64,000 bases of DNA, from the NCBI GenBank assembly GCA_900550465.1, contig URSC01000012.1:32616-96615 (forward strand), read 5' to 3'. Below are positions 54,047 to 63,050 of the stretch, piece after piece; the first letter of the stretch is position 1, and every line of letters starts with the position of its first letter. Origin of the DNA: an uncultured Alistipes sp. GTDB taxonomy: Bacteria; Bacteroidota; Bacteroidia; Bacteroidales; UBA932. A program made the translations under genes and the position numbers. The notes beneath the pieces were generated by a model. The model had not been told where the DNA came from. It did not search any database and saw nothing but the letters and a program-made list of their open reading frames with translations.

Positions 54047-54859
54047 CTACTTCAGATTCCACTTACGGGTAACCTTCCGCTCTATCGGACCTATAAGGGA
54101 GGGCCTCAGCAAAGGGGCCACGAGCCAGGCTATCTTGTTGACCAGTCCGGGGATTCTGCCGCTACGGCCGCGGAACATCATGTTCAATGCCTTGCGGGCC
54201 GCTGTCTCCGGGCGGATCATCACTCCAAGATGACGCGCGATACGGCTCAACTTCGGTGTGAGACCTACCAGGGGCGTATCCACCGCGCCGAAATAGATCG
54301 AACACACATTCACTCCTGTCTTCCGGCATTCGGTCCTGAGGGCACGGGTGAATATCCTGGTAAAGGACTTGGTAGAAGCGTAGGTGGTCAGGAACGGGAA
54401 GGGAAACCAGGCCGCGAGCGAGGAGATGTTCATCACATAGCCTTTCCGACGCTCCAGCATGGCCGGCATGAAATAACTGCACAGCATGGCCGTGGCGTGA
54501 TTGTGGACCATAATGATGGAGGAAACCTGGGCAGGTGAGATATTGCGGAAGTGCCTGGCATGGAGCAAGCCCGCGTTGTTGATGAGCACCTCCACCTCGG
54601 CATTGGGACGCTGCTCCTTCACCATGTCGTAGACCTTTTTCGGAGCCTCCACCGTAGAGAGGTCAATGCCTATCGACAGAAAATCCAGGTCCGGATGGGC
54701 CTGCCTCATCTCCGCCGCCACAGCATCGGTCTCGTTCTGGAACAGGGCCACGATGATCACGTTGTAGCCCCGCTGCGCCAGCATCCGCACATATTCCAGC
54801 CCCATACCGGAGGAGCCTCCGGTCACCAGCGCGTATTTGTTATGTAATTGCTGCTGCAT
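54047..54859 (-). CDS. Short-chain dehydrogenase/reductase
   Basis: A 270-residue NAD(P)-dependent SDR. The glycine-rich cofactor loop is ALVTGGSSGMGLEYVRML; the catalytic Ser lies in MNISSLAAW and the Tyr/Lys pair in YASTKSFTR. The substrate cannot be inferred. It begins the minus-strand run toward bamD and is divergent from rubrerythrin with a 141-base intergenic region. Confidence 0.9.
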   Translation of the reverse strand: MQQQLHNKYALVTGGSSGMGLEYVRMLAQRGYNVIIVALFQNETDAVAAEMRQAHPDLDFLSIGIDLSTVEAPKKVYDMVKEQRPNAEVEVLINNAGLLHARHFRNISPAQVSSIIMVHNHATAMLCSYFMPAMLERRKGYVMNISSLAAWFPFPFLTTYASTKSFTRIFTRALRTECRKTGVNVCSIYFGAVDTPLVGLTPKLSRIARHLGVMIRPETAARKALNMMFRGRSGRIPGLVNKIAWLVAPLLRPSLIGPIERKVTRKWNLK

Positions 54860-54951
54860 TCTGCACCTTAATTTATTACAAGCCGCAAAAATAAGACAAT
54901 TTTGACTTTCCGCAAATCCGATTCCATCACCTTCCGCTAAAGAATTTTTCC

Positions 54952-54959
54952 TATCTTTG
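54952..54959 (+). promoter_or_regulatory. Promoter -7 element for rubrerythrin
   Basis: TATCTTTG, a perfect TAnnTTTG match 41 bases upstream of the ATG at 55001. No clear TTTG -33 element stands at the expected distance. Confidence 0.65.
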
Positions 54960-55000
54960 CCCTAGTTTAATATTTTTTCACCTTTTAACAATACTACACC

Positions 55001-55576
55001 ATGGCATCAATCAAAGGAACCAGAACCGAAAAGAACCTCCTCGCCTCATTCGCAGGTGAGTCCCAGGCCCGCGGCCGCTACACCTACTTCGCAAGCGTAG
55101 CCAAGAAAGAGGGCTATGAGCAGATAGCCGCCATCTTCCTCGAGACCGCCGAGCAGGAGAAGGAGCACGCCAAGAAATTCTTCAAATTCCTCGAGGGCGG
55201 CATGGTAGAGATCACCTCCACCTACCCCGCCGGCATCATCTCCACCACACTCGAGAACCTTCGCGCAGCAGCCGAGGGCGAGAACGAGGAGTGGACAGTC
55301 CTCTATCCCGAGGCTGCCAAGGTAGCCCGCGAGGAAGGCTTCACCGAGATCGCAGTAGCCTTCGAGATGATTGCCCGCGTCGAGGCCGAGCACGAGGCCC
55401 GTTACCGCAAGCTCCTCGAAAGAGTCGAGAGTGGCCGCTTCTTCGAGCGCGACGGCGAGATCTACTGGCAGTGCCGCAACTGCGGTTACGTTCACAAGGG
55501 CAAGAAAGCTCCGCAGAAATGCCCCGCCTGCCAGCATCCTCAGGCCTACTTCGAGCCCAAGAAGGAGAATTATTAG
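55001..55576 (+). CDS. rbr: Rubrerythrin
   Basis: A 191-residue non-haem iron peroxidase that detoxifies hydrogen peroxide in anaerobes. The ferritin-like di-iron domain (1-145) has the helix ESQARGRYTYFASVAKKEGYE and EQEKEHAKKFF, followed by EVEAEHEARYR-type ligands; the C-terminal rubredoxin-like domain has two CxxC pairs, CRNCGYVH and CPACQHP. Own promoter and terminator make it a single-gene unit. Confidence 0.96.
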   Translation: MASIKGTRTEKNLLASFAGESQARGRYTYFASVAKKEGYEQIAAIFLETAEQEKEHAKKFFKFLEGGMVEITSTYPAGIISTTLENLRAAAEGENEEWTVLYPEAAKVAREEGFTEIAVAFEMIARVEAEHEARYRKLLERVESGRFFERDGEIYWQCRNCGYVHKGKKAPQKCPACQHPQAYFEPKKENY

Positions 55577-55598
55577 TGCTGCGCTGACACTCACACTT

Positions 55599-55624
55599 AA
55601 GGCTGCCTTTCCGGCAGCCTTTTC
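55599..55624 (+). terminator. Intrinsic terminator of rubrerythrin
   Basis: Perfect 9-base stem AAGGCTGCC/GGCAGCCTT with a 5-base loop and T-rich tail. Confidence 0.92.
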
Positions 55625-55642
55625 TTTTTGCCGGGAATTGCT

Positions 55643-55650
55643 ATATTTGC
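55643..55650 (+). promoter_or_regulatory. Promoter -7 element for prfB
   Basis: TATATTTG, matching TAnnTTTG, 39 bases upstream of the prfB ATG at 55690 and just after the rubrerythrin terminator. Confidence 0.65.
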
Positions 55651-55689
55651 GCACGGAAACATTTACGACTAACCAAATAACCACGGAAG

Positions 55690-56782
55690 ATGATTACCAC
55701 AGAACAGGTGAGAGACTTGCGTCAGCGTATCGATACGCTGGGGAGGTGTCTTTGACATCGCTGCGAAGAAGGAGCAGGTAGCTCAGATGCAGCAGCACAG
55801 TGCCGGGCCCGGATTCTGGGACGACCCGAAGGAGGCCGAGGCATTTCTTAAGAAAATGTCGGGCGTGAAATTCTGGACCGACGCCTACGATGAACTCAGG
55901 AAAATGGACGAGGACCTGGAGGTTCTCCTGGAATTTGCCCGGGAGGACGAGTCCGCCCAGCAGGACGCCGACGCCCAGTTCGAAGCCCTCACCGGGAAGG
56001 TCGAGGACCTGGAGCTGCGCAATATGCTCGGCGAGGAGGGGGACAATCTCGGGGCCATCCTCAAGATCAATTCGGGAGCCGGCGGCACCGAGAGCAACGA
56101 CTGGTCGGCCATGCTCATGCGCATGTACGTCCGCTGGGGCGAGCGCAACGGCTACAAGGTGGCGGTCAGCGACCTCATCGAGGGGGACGAGGCCGGCATC
56201 AAGTCGGTGACCATCGAGTTCGAGGGGGACTACGCATTCGGCTATCTCAAGGGCGAGAGCGGAGTACACCGCCTGGTGCGCATCTCCCCGTTCAACGCCC
56301 AGGGCAAACGGCAGACGACATTCTCCTCCGTCTTCGTCTACCCTCTCGTGGACGACACCATCGAGATAGAGATCAACCCGGCCGACCTCGAGTGGGACAC
56401 CTACCGCTCGTCCGGAGCCGGCGGCCAGAACGTCAACAAGGTCGAGACCGGCGTCCGCGTGCGCCACATCCCCACCGGCATCGTGGTAGAGAACACCGAG
56501 ACCCGCTCCCAGCTCGACAACAGGCAGCGGGCCCTGCGCATCCTCAAGTCGCACCTCTACGACCTGGAGCTCAAGAAGCGCCAGGAAAAGCAGGCCGAGC
56601 TCGAAGGCAAGAAAAAGAAAATCGAATGGGGCTCCCAGATCCGCAGCTACGTCCTGCACCCCTACAAGATGGTAAAAGACCTGCGCACCGGATATGAGAC
56701 TTCCGATACGCAGGGCGTTCTCGACGGAGACCTCAACGCCTTCATGAAGTCATTCCTCATGGAAGCCGGCTCCGCTTCGTAA
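55690..56782 (+). CDS. prfB: Peptide chain release factor 2 (programmed +1 frameshift)
   Basis: About 363 residues when read with the frameshift. The first frame starts ATG at 55690 (MITTEQVRDLRQRIDTLGRCL) and ends in TGA at 55753-55755; skipping one T at 55753 continues as DIAAKKEQVAQMQQHSAGPGFWDD in the second frame to 56782. The RF2 anticodon-like SPF is in VRISPFNAQGKRQT and the catalytic GGQ in RSSGAGGQNVNK. RF2 recognises UGA and UAA, so the internal UGA makes it autoregulated. A start at the internal ATG at 55787 would lose the N-terminal domain and should not be used. Confidence 0.97.
55741..55756 (+). promoter_or_regulatory. prfB programmed +1 frameshift site
   Basis: GGGAGG upstream of CTT-TGA-C: the slippery CTT codon at 55750-55752, in-frame TGA stop at 55753-55755 and following C form the canonical RF2 frameshift window, with the Shine-Dalgarno-like GGGAGG a few bases before it. 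Confidence 0.96.
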
Positions 56783-56785
56783 GTC

Positions 56786-57760
56786 TTACAGCTCCCAGGC
56801 AAGGGCCGAGGCGCCGAGGATGGCGGCGTCGGAGTCCTTCAGGGTGGAGTACAGGAGGCGGATCTTGCCTTTCCAGACATCCAGCAGGTTCTCGTTCATG
56901 GCGTCGAGGATGGACTCGGTCAGGAACTCCTTCGAGCGGGCCAGGCCTCCGAAGAGGATGATGGCTTCGGGAGCACTGAATGCCACGAAGTTGGCGAAGG
57001 CCTCTCCCATGATGCGGCCGGTGTAGTGGAATATCTCGATGGCCAGTTTGTCACCCTTGGTGGCGGCGTCGTAGATGTCCTTGGACGTAATCTTCTCGGG
57101 ATCGAGGGACCTCAGCAGGCTCTTGTCCTTGCGCTCGGCGAGGAATTCACGGGCAGTGCGGGCCACGCCGGTAGCCGAGGTGTAGGTCTCCAGACAGCCC
57201 TTGCGGCCGCAGTTGCACTGTCTGCCGCCGCGCATGATGATAGTGTGGCCGAGCTCGCCTGCGAAGCCGTCATGGCCGTAGACGATATTGCCGCCTATCA
57301 CTATGCCGCTGCCGACACCTGTTCCGAGGGTAATCATGATGAAATCCTTCATGCCCTTGGCTATGCCGTAGGTCATCTCGCCGACAGCCGCAGCATTGGC
57401 ATCGTTGGTGATGGCCACGGGGATGCCGACTATGTCCTTGATCATCTTGGCGAAGAAGATGACCATCGGTTTGTCGTTCTCGTCGTACGCCCACTTGAGG
57501 TTGGGAGCGAACTCGATGGTGCCCTTGTAGTAGTTGCCGTTCGGGGCTCCGATACCGATACCCTTCACCTCACCGTCATTCTCGGCCTTCTTGATAAGGT
57601 CCTTGATGGCCGTGGTCAGATCGTCCACATAAGTGGACAGTTCCCTCTGGAGAGAGGATATTACACTCTGATACAAGATGTTGCCTCGGGCATCGACTAC
57701 GCCGAGCTTGGTGGACTGACCGCCCACGTCGATACCCATTACCAGTGCCTGTTTTGCCAT
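56786..57760 (-). CDS. ROK-family sugar kinase (glucokinase-like)
   Basis: A 324-residue cytoplasmic kinase; the ATG at 57760 (MAKQALVMGIDVGG) is chosen, with an upstream start at 57769 as an alternative. The phosphate-binding MGIDVGGQSTKLGVVD, catalytic NDANAAAVGE, and ROK zinc motif ELGHTIIMRGGRQCNCGRKGCLE are complete. Glucose is the likely substrate. It lies directly downstream of an MFS sugar transporter, so uptake and phosphorylation are linked in one operon. Confidence 0.93.
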   Translation of the reverse strand: MAKQALVMGIDVGGQSTKLGVVDARGNILYQSVISSLQRELSTYVDDLTTAIKDLIKKAENDGEVKGIGIGAPNGNYYKGTIEFAPNLKWAYDENDKPMVIFFAKMIKDIVGIPVAITNDANAAAVGEMTYGIAKGMKDFIMITLGTGVGSGIVIGGNIVYGHDGFAGELGHTIIMRGGRQCNCGRKGCLETYTSATGVARTAREFLAERKDKSLLRSLDPEKITSKDIYDAATKGDKLAIEIFHYTGRIMGEAFANFVAFSAPEAIILFGGLARSKEFLTESILDAMNENLLDVWKGKIRLLYSTLKDSDAAILGASALAWEL

Positions 57761-57773
57761 AATTACCAAGTAT

Positions 57774-59105
57774 TTATTCTGTTACAATATCTTTATTGAC
57801 ATTTTTATAGCCCACCAGCGCATAGAAAAGAATATAGACAGCGCATACCAGAGGTACCAGGAAGCTGACCAGGAAGGAGCCGGAGATGTCGGCTATGGCG
57901 CCCTGGAGCGGGATGAGGATACCGCCGCCGCAGACCATTGTCATGAACATGCCGGAAGCTACTGATGTATATTTGCCAAGTCCCTCGACGGCCATGTTGA
58001 AGATACCGCCCCAGCATACCGAGGTGCACAGACCACAAAGCACGAGCAGCATCATGCCGACGGGTATATCAGCCGATACGAAATGTCCGGTAGAGCCCTC
58101 GAAACCGAAGAAGCGCACGGTGGAGGTAGTCGGCAGCAGCATGCCCAGGACGATGAACAGGATGCAGACCGAAGAGACGAAAAGTATCTGTGCCCGGCTG
58201 GAGAAACGTCCTCCCAGCAGACCTCCGCACAGACGGCCTATGAGCATCATCAGCCAGAATACGCCCGCGATGGAAGCGGCCACACCGGAGTCCATTCCGA
58301 AACCGGGAGTAGCTGCGTCAGTGGCTGTAGACAGGTACTGGAGCACATAGGTAGGGATACCCACCTCAACCCCCAAATAAAGGAAGATAGCAATGATACC
58401 CAGATTGAAGTGACGGAAGGAAAATGCGCTGTAACGCTTGCCGGCAGAAGGCACGGCCGGTTTCTCAGCCGCCTCCGAGGCTTTATCGAGCTCAGGCTCG
58501 GGGATCCTGACGAAGGACAGCACGATGAACACCAGCAGAAAAATACCAAGTGCGATGAACAGGGCCGGGGTGGCATCGGATATCTGCGCCTTGGAGGCAT
58601 CTCCCACGAGGGCACCCACGAAGATAGTCACGAAAGTAGCCGCCAGGGAGTTGCCCACGCCGCCGAACTGAATCAGCTGGTTGCCTTTCTTGCCGCCTCC
58701 TCCGAGGGTATTCAGCATAGGGTTCACTACAGTGTTCAGCATACACATGCAGAATCCGGCGATGAAGGCTCCTGCGAGATATACACCATAGCTCTGAACG
58801 GCATTCCAACCGGACACATACTGCAGGAATACTCCGAGGAAGCCCACGGCGATGGCTGTCAGAGCTGTCTTCTTATAGCCTATCCTCTTGAGGAGTATGC
58901 CGGCGGGGATACCCATCACGGCGTAGGCGATGAAATTGGCCGCGTTGCCGAGCTGGGCCATGGCGTTGGATACTTCAAATTGATTTTTCACGATTACCGC
59001 CATCGGGTTGCAGAGATTGGTCACGAAGGCGATCATGAAGAACAGCAGGTACATCATTGCGATGGGGAGCGCATAGTTCTTCTTCACGGTTTGAGTTGTA
59101 GACAT
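57774..59105 (-). CDS. MFS sugar transporter (glucose/galactose or fucose type)
   Basis: A 443-residue 12-helix transporter of the FucP/GluP subfamily. The first helices are YALPIAMMYLLFFMIAFVTNLCNP; the loop after helix 2 has GIPAGILLKRIGYKKTA; an Asn/Asp-rich helix 4 segment FIAGFCMCMLNTVVNPMLN is typical. Sugar/H+ symport is expected in this family. It is 4 bases upstream of the ROK kinase and has a promoter element upstream. Confidence 0.93.
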   Translation of the reverse strand: MSTTQTVKKNYALPIAMMYLLFFMIAFVTNLCNPMAVIVKNQFEVSNAMAQLGNAANFIAYAVMGIPAGILLKRIGYKKTALTAIAVGFLGVFLQYVSGWNAVQSYGVYLAGAFIAGFCMCMLNTVVNPMLNTLGGGGKKGNQLIQFGGVGNSLAATFVTIFVGALVGDASKAQISDATPALFIALGIFLLVFIVLSFVRIPEPELDKASEAAEKPAVPSAGKRYSAFSFRHFNLGIIAIFLYLGVEVGIPTYVLQYLSTATDAATPGFGMDSGVAASIAGVFWLMMLIGRLCGGLLGGRFSSRAQILFVSSVCILFIVLGMLLPTTSTVRFFGFEGSTGHFVSADIPVGMMLLVLCGLCTSVCWGGIFNMAVEGLGKYTSVASGMFMTMVCGGGILIPLQGAIADISGSFLVSFLVPLVCAVYILFYALVGYKNVNKDIVTE

Positions 59106-59139
59106 CTTTCTTAAAGGTTAGTGTTTGTTTTACAAACTA

Positions 59140-59173
59140 CAAAGTTAGTAATTTTTCCAATTACTCCTCCAAA
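59140..59173 (-). promoter_or_regulatory. Promoter of the MFS transporter-ROK kinase operon
   Basis: On the minus strand a TTTG (-33 element, plus positions 59170-59173) is followed after 22 bases by TAACTTTG (-7 element, 59140-59147), about 35 bases upstream of the ATG at 59105. Spacing is slightly long but both boxes match the Bacteroidota consensus. Confidence 0.65.
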
Positions 59174-59631
59174 GAATCCAGAACTTCCGTCACTGCCTCA
59201 TAACTGTACCCGCGGGAAAGAGCGAAGCGCAGGACCTTCTGCCGCCGTTCGAAGGTAGTGGTGGCCCTGACACTCCGCCATTTTACCTCAACGACCTCCC
59301 GCATGCGGCGGGCACTCTCCCCCTCATCCACCTCCTCCAGCGCAGCCTTCACGGCATCAGAGGCAATACCCTTGGTGCTCAGGGCAAATGCTATCTTCCT
59401 GGGGCCCCATCCGGCCAGATGAGCCTTGTCTCTGGCAAAAGCACGGGCATAGCGGGCATCGTCGACATACCGATCCGAGCGCAGGCGCTCCAGCACGGCA
59501 GCGGCATCCTCATCCGTCACGCCCTTGCGGCGCAGCAGGTCCAGGACACCGCGGCTGCAGTATTCCCGCCGGGAGCACAGCCAGGCCATACGGTTGAAAA
59601 GGACGTCAGAAGTAATATCCGAGGCTGACAT
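59161..59631 (-). CDS. recX: RecX-family regulatory protein
   Basis: A 156-residue helical protein resembling RecX, a modulator of RecA: ARYARAFARDKAHLAGWGPRKIAFALSTKGI and VLRFALSRGYSYEAVTEVL are the typical three-helix repeats. Several starts are possible; the ATG at 59631 is chosen over 59637. Its start overlaps the C-terminus of the patatin-barrel gene by 26 bases, so translation may be coupled. Confidence 0.85.
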   Translation of the reverse strand: MSASDITSDVLFNRMAWLCSRREYCSRGVLDLLRRKGVTDEDAAAVLERLRSDRYVDDARYARAFARDKAHLAGWGPRKIAFALSTKGIASDAVKAALEEVDEGESARRMREVVEVKWRSVRATTTFERRQKVLRFALSRGYSYEAVTEVLDSLEE

Positions 59632-61999
59632 ACACACCCATTTTCTTAGTCAGGTCCGACCAGGAGAAATCCACGTCCACGGGTCCTATCGGCAGGTCGT
59701 ACGAATACCGCACTCCGAAGCCCCACCAGTTGCCGGCGCTCATGCGGCCGTCGTCGAGCTGATGCCGGGACGCGAAGAAATTCTGCACCCCGTCAGACTC
59801 CCTGGCATAGTTGACCATACCGGTGACATAGTGCTTGCCGTAGACATTGACCCGGAAGTCGCTGCGGAGGATGACCAGCGAGTTGTCCATAATCTCCGGA
59901 CGGTTGAAGCCTATGAAGGGCAGCTGGTGCGAGGCATACCTCCCGGGCATGACCCCGCCCATTATCGTATTGTAGGCCCTGAAATAACTGCCTCCTATCA
60001 GGAACCTGGAATACACCTGCGGGGATATCACCAGCCTCTCCCCGAATGCCGGTATATACGAGGTGAAGGAGAGCGTCACGTCCCCGAACGTGCCGAAGTC
60101 TCCGGAGGCTTTGAAATCATGGAACCTCCAGCTGCCGTCCAGGGTCAGGTCCACTCCCTTGGTCGCGAAAGATGAGCGGTTCTTACTGTCAAACCGGAAC
60201 CGTGCATAAAGTCCCAGATACGAGTTCCTGAGAGTCTCGTCCCCCTCCACTGGCGTGATTCCTCCCTCATCGAGAATCGGCTGGAGATAATGCTGGTAGA
60301 TGTAGTTCTCATAGCTGAGCCCGAGTTCCGTAGTCATGAACCTGGAGTGGTACTCGGAGAAATATGCCTTGACCTTCTGGTTGTAGAACAAGGCGTTGGC
60401 ATAGGTCCTCCCGCCGTCGGTGATGTTGGTCTCCTCCTTGCGGAAAGAGTAGGATATGTTGAAGCGCGGTATGATGCGGGGCACGAACGAGACCTGCACC
60501 TTGGCCCAGGGATTGTAGCTCAGGCGGGTGGAGACATTGAATTTCACTCCGGTCAGTTTCTGCTCGTTGATGCCCAGTCCGAGCAGGATGGCGGCCGCCT
60601 CCTGGGAGTCAAAGCGGAAACCGAAACCGAAGTTGTGCGGCACGTCGGGAACCAGCACTATATTGACCTGCCAGGTACTGTCCGCCGGATCGGGCTGCAG
60701 GGTATAGCTGATCTTGGAAAATGCATTCATACCATAAAACATATCCACAGCCCTCTCTATCTCCCTGCCGGTCATCCTCTTCCTCTTCAGCAGTCCGGAC
60801 TTCCTCAGCAGCCACTCCCCGTCCTTGAGCCCCACTCCGCTGACCGAGATGGAGCTGACGGTCAGGGTATCGCTGTCCATATTCCTGGCCCGGGGAGCCT
60901 GCAGCTGCTTGCCGCAGGGGCCGTAGGAGTCCAGCATCTCCTTGAGAGCCCGGAGCTCCTCCCTGTGCCGGTCCGCAGCCGCATAACCGTTGCGCACCAG
61001 GGTGCGGATGCTGGCCTTGTCGAAACTCATGGGCCCGTATCCGGTCACGTCCGGCTCGATGAAGATATCGCACGAGGCTATGTTGTCGTTGGACTTGCGC
61101 TGCGTCACCACGCCCATGAGCTGGTCTATGAGCTGCGGCAGGGAGTTGAGCGCGTCGGGATCGCCTCTCAGCGTACTGGAGACCCTCACTCCTATTATTA
61201 TATCGGCGCCCATCGCCCGGCATATATCCACGGGAAAGTTATTGAGCATCCCTCCGTCGACCAGCACCATATTGCCCATCCTCACCGGCGAGAACACCCC
61301 GGGGATAGCCATGCTGGCCCTGATGGCCTTGGACAGATAACCGCTGTGGAAGACCACCTCCTGCCCGGTGACCATATCGGTGGCCACGCAGGCGTATGGT
61401 ATGGGCAGTCTGTTGAAATCTATCGAGTCCTGATAGCCGACCGAAAGGGAGTTGAGCAGATTCTCCACATTGTTGCCGTTGATGAAGCCGGCCGGCAGCG
61501 AGCCCACGAAGGTATTGATTCCCTCTCCGTGCGCCGACCGCTCTCCGGACGCCTCCTGGTCCCTGCGGCTGCGTCCCGCCTCCATCTGCCTCTCCAGGGA
61601 AGCCGCCGTGGTGAACGGCACGGTCAGCAGATACTTGGAACTGTGCTCCTTATCCTGAAACGAGAGCTGGTCCCGGGTGACGCTGTTGCTCATGATGACC
61701 GACCAGTCCACGCTGCTGATGAGCGAGTCCATCTCGTCCGGCGAGTAACCCATGCAGTACAGCCCGCCGATGATGGAGCCCATGCTGGTGCCCGCCACGA
61801 AATCCACCGGAATGCCCATCTCCTCGATGACCTTCAGCGCCCCGATGTGAGCCGAGCCCTTCGCCCCTCCCCCGCTGAGCACCACTCCCACCTTGGGACG
61901 GATACGCCCGAGGGAGTCTGCCGCAGACGCAGGAGCGGCCGCGGTACACGCCAGCAGCAGGAACGCCGCCGGGAACAATATTTTCCTGAAAAAGCCCAT
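59606..61999 (-). CDS. Patatin-like phospholipase fused to a BamA-type outer-membrane barrel
   Basis: A 797-residue protein of the PlpD-like type (autotransported by its own barrel). Signal peptide about 1-27, then a patatin domain with oxyanion GGGAKGSAHIG, nucleophile GTSMGS and catalytic Asp in LVDGGMLNNFPVDI, so the Ser-Asp dyad is intact. A POTRA-like segment about 400-470 is followed by a barrel domain with RFDSKNRSSFATKGVDL and a C-terminus ending in YYF. It probably displays a phospholipase on the surface. It lies 1 base downstream of rlmN. Confidence 0.93.
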   Translation of the reverse strand: MGFFRKILFPAAFLLLACTAAAPASAADSLGRIRPKVGVVLSGGGAKGSAHIGALKVIEEMGIPVDFVAGTSMGSIIGGLYCMGYSPDEMDSLISSVDWSVIMSNSVTRDQLSFQDKEHSSKYLLTVPFTTAASLERQMEAGRSRRDQEASGERSAHGEGINTFVGSLPAGFINGNNVENLLNSLSVGYQDSIDFNRLPIPYACVATDMVTGQEVVFHSGYLSKAIRASMAIPGVFSPVRMGNMVLVDGGMLNNFPVDICRAMGADIIIGVRVSSTLRGDPDALNSLPQLIDQLMGVVTQRKSNDNIASCDIFIEPDVTGYGPMSFDKASIRTLVRNGYAAADRHREELRALKEMLDSYGPCGKQLQAPRARNMDSDTLTVSSISVSGVGLKDGEWLLRKSGLLKRKRMTGREIERAVDMFYGMNAFSKISYTLQPDPADSTWQVNIVLVPDVPHNFGFGFRFDSQEAAAILLGLGINEQKLTGVKFNVSTRLSYNPWAKVQVSFVPRIIPRFNISYSFRKEETNITDGGRTYANALFYNQKVKAYFSEYHSRFMTTELGLSYENYIYQHYLQPILDEGGITPVEGDETLRNSYLGLYARFRFDSKNRSSFATKGVDLTLDGSWRFHDFKASGDFGTFGDVTLSFTSYIPAFGERLVISPQVYSRFLIGGSYFRAYNTIMGGVMPGRYASHQLPFIGFNRPEIMDNSLVILRSDFRVNVYGKHYVTGMVNYARESDGVQNFFASRHQLDDGRMSAGNWWGFGVRYSYDLPIGPVDVDFSWSDLTKKMGVYVSLGYYF

Positions 62000-62000
62000 A

Positions 62001-63038
62001 TCAGCTGTCTTTTTTACCTCCCTTGCCGCTGAGCATCCCGCAGGCCGCGAGGATATCCTCTCCGCGCGAGGCCCTCAGGGTGGTCAGCACCCCGGCCGAA
62101 TTCAGCCTCTCCTTGAACTGCTCGATGACGGGCATCGGCGAGGGGGCCAGGGGCGAGTCGGGAATGCGGTGGAAACGGATCAGATTGACCCGGCACTCCA
62201 GTCCGCGCAGCATCCGGGCCAGGGCATCGGCATGCCGCTTGTCGTCGTTCACTCCGGCGAACATGATGTATTCGAAGCTCACCCTCCGCTGCCCTGTAAA
62301 GTCGTATTCCCGTATCAGGGACAATGTCTTACTCAGCGGGAAGGGCTTCTCCATCGGCATCAGCTCCGCCCTCTCCTCCGGGAATGGGTCATGCAGGCTC
62401 ACGGCCAGGTGGCAGGAGCACTCGTCCATGAAGCGGCGCAGAGGCGACTCTCCGGTGCGGGGATCGGACGTCACTCCTATGGTAGAGAGGGTTATGCGCT
62501 TGGGACTCCATCCGAACCCCCAGGGGGCGGTGAGAATGTCAATGACGCGGCGGACGCTGTCCCAGTTGTCCAGGGGCTCGCCCATGCCCATGAACACGGT
62601 ATTGGTCAGTTCCGCGGCCTCGTCCACCTCCAGAAACTGGGAAAGGATCTCCGCGGGAGTCAGGTTGCCGTGCCATCCCCCGCGTCCGGTCATGCAGAAG
62701 CGGCAGCCCATGCGGCAGCCCTTCTGGGAAGAGACGCAGAGGGTGCTGCGGTCCTTGTCGGGAATCATCACGGCCTCCACCCCCGGACCGTAGGGGAAGA
62801 GGTACTTCTTCGTGCCGTCCGTCGAGGATATCAGGTCGACGTAGGCGGTGCGGCCCACCGTGTAATCGCGGGCTAGAGCCGCCCGGGCCGCCTTGGGCAG
62901 GTTGGTCATCTCCTCGATGGAGCGCACCCGCTTGCGGTAGAGCCAGTCCGCCATCTGCGAGGCCGCAAAAGGCTTGAGGCCGTACTGTGCACAGACGGCC
63001 CTGAGTTCTTCTATATTTTTCCCTAAGAGCGGTTCCAT
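62001..63038 (-). CDS. rlmN: 23S rRNA (adenine2503-C2)-methyltransferase RlmN
   Basis: A 345-residue radical-SAM methyltransferase that also modifies some tRNAs. The cluster motif CRMGCRFC (CxxxCxxC) and the MGMGEPLDNWDSVRRVIDIL segment are present; the second catalytic cysteine is in EDILAACGMLSG near the C-terminus. Length is normal. It is co-directional with the patatin-barrel gene 1 base downstream. Confidence 0.97.
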   Translation of the reverse strand: MEPLLGKNIEELRAVCAQYGLKPFAASQMADWLYRKRVRSIEEMTNLPKAARAALARDYTVGRTAYVDLISSTDGTKKYLFPYGPGVEAVMIPDKDRSTLCVSSQKGCRMGCRFCMTGRGGWHGNLTPAEILSQFLEVDEAAELTNTVFMGMGEPLDNWDSVRRVIDILTAPWGFGWSPKRITLSTIGVTSDPRTGESPLRRFMDECSCHLAVSLHDPFPEERAELMPMEKPFPLSKTLSLIREYDFTGQRRVSFEYIMFAGVNDDKRHADALARMLRGLECRVNLIRFHRIPDSPLAPSPMPVIEQFKERLNSAGVLTTLRASRGEDILAACGMLSGKGGKKDS

Positions 63039-63050
63039 GCGGCGGTCATA

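Noticed and set aside
60290..62032. Long plus-strand open frame antisense to the patatin-barrel gene (about 580 codons)
   Set aside because: Same reason: opposite a conserved gene, no signal or domain, composition typical of a shadow frame.
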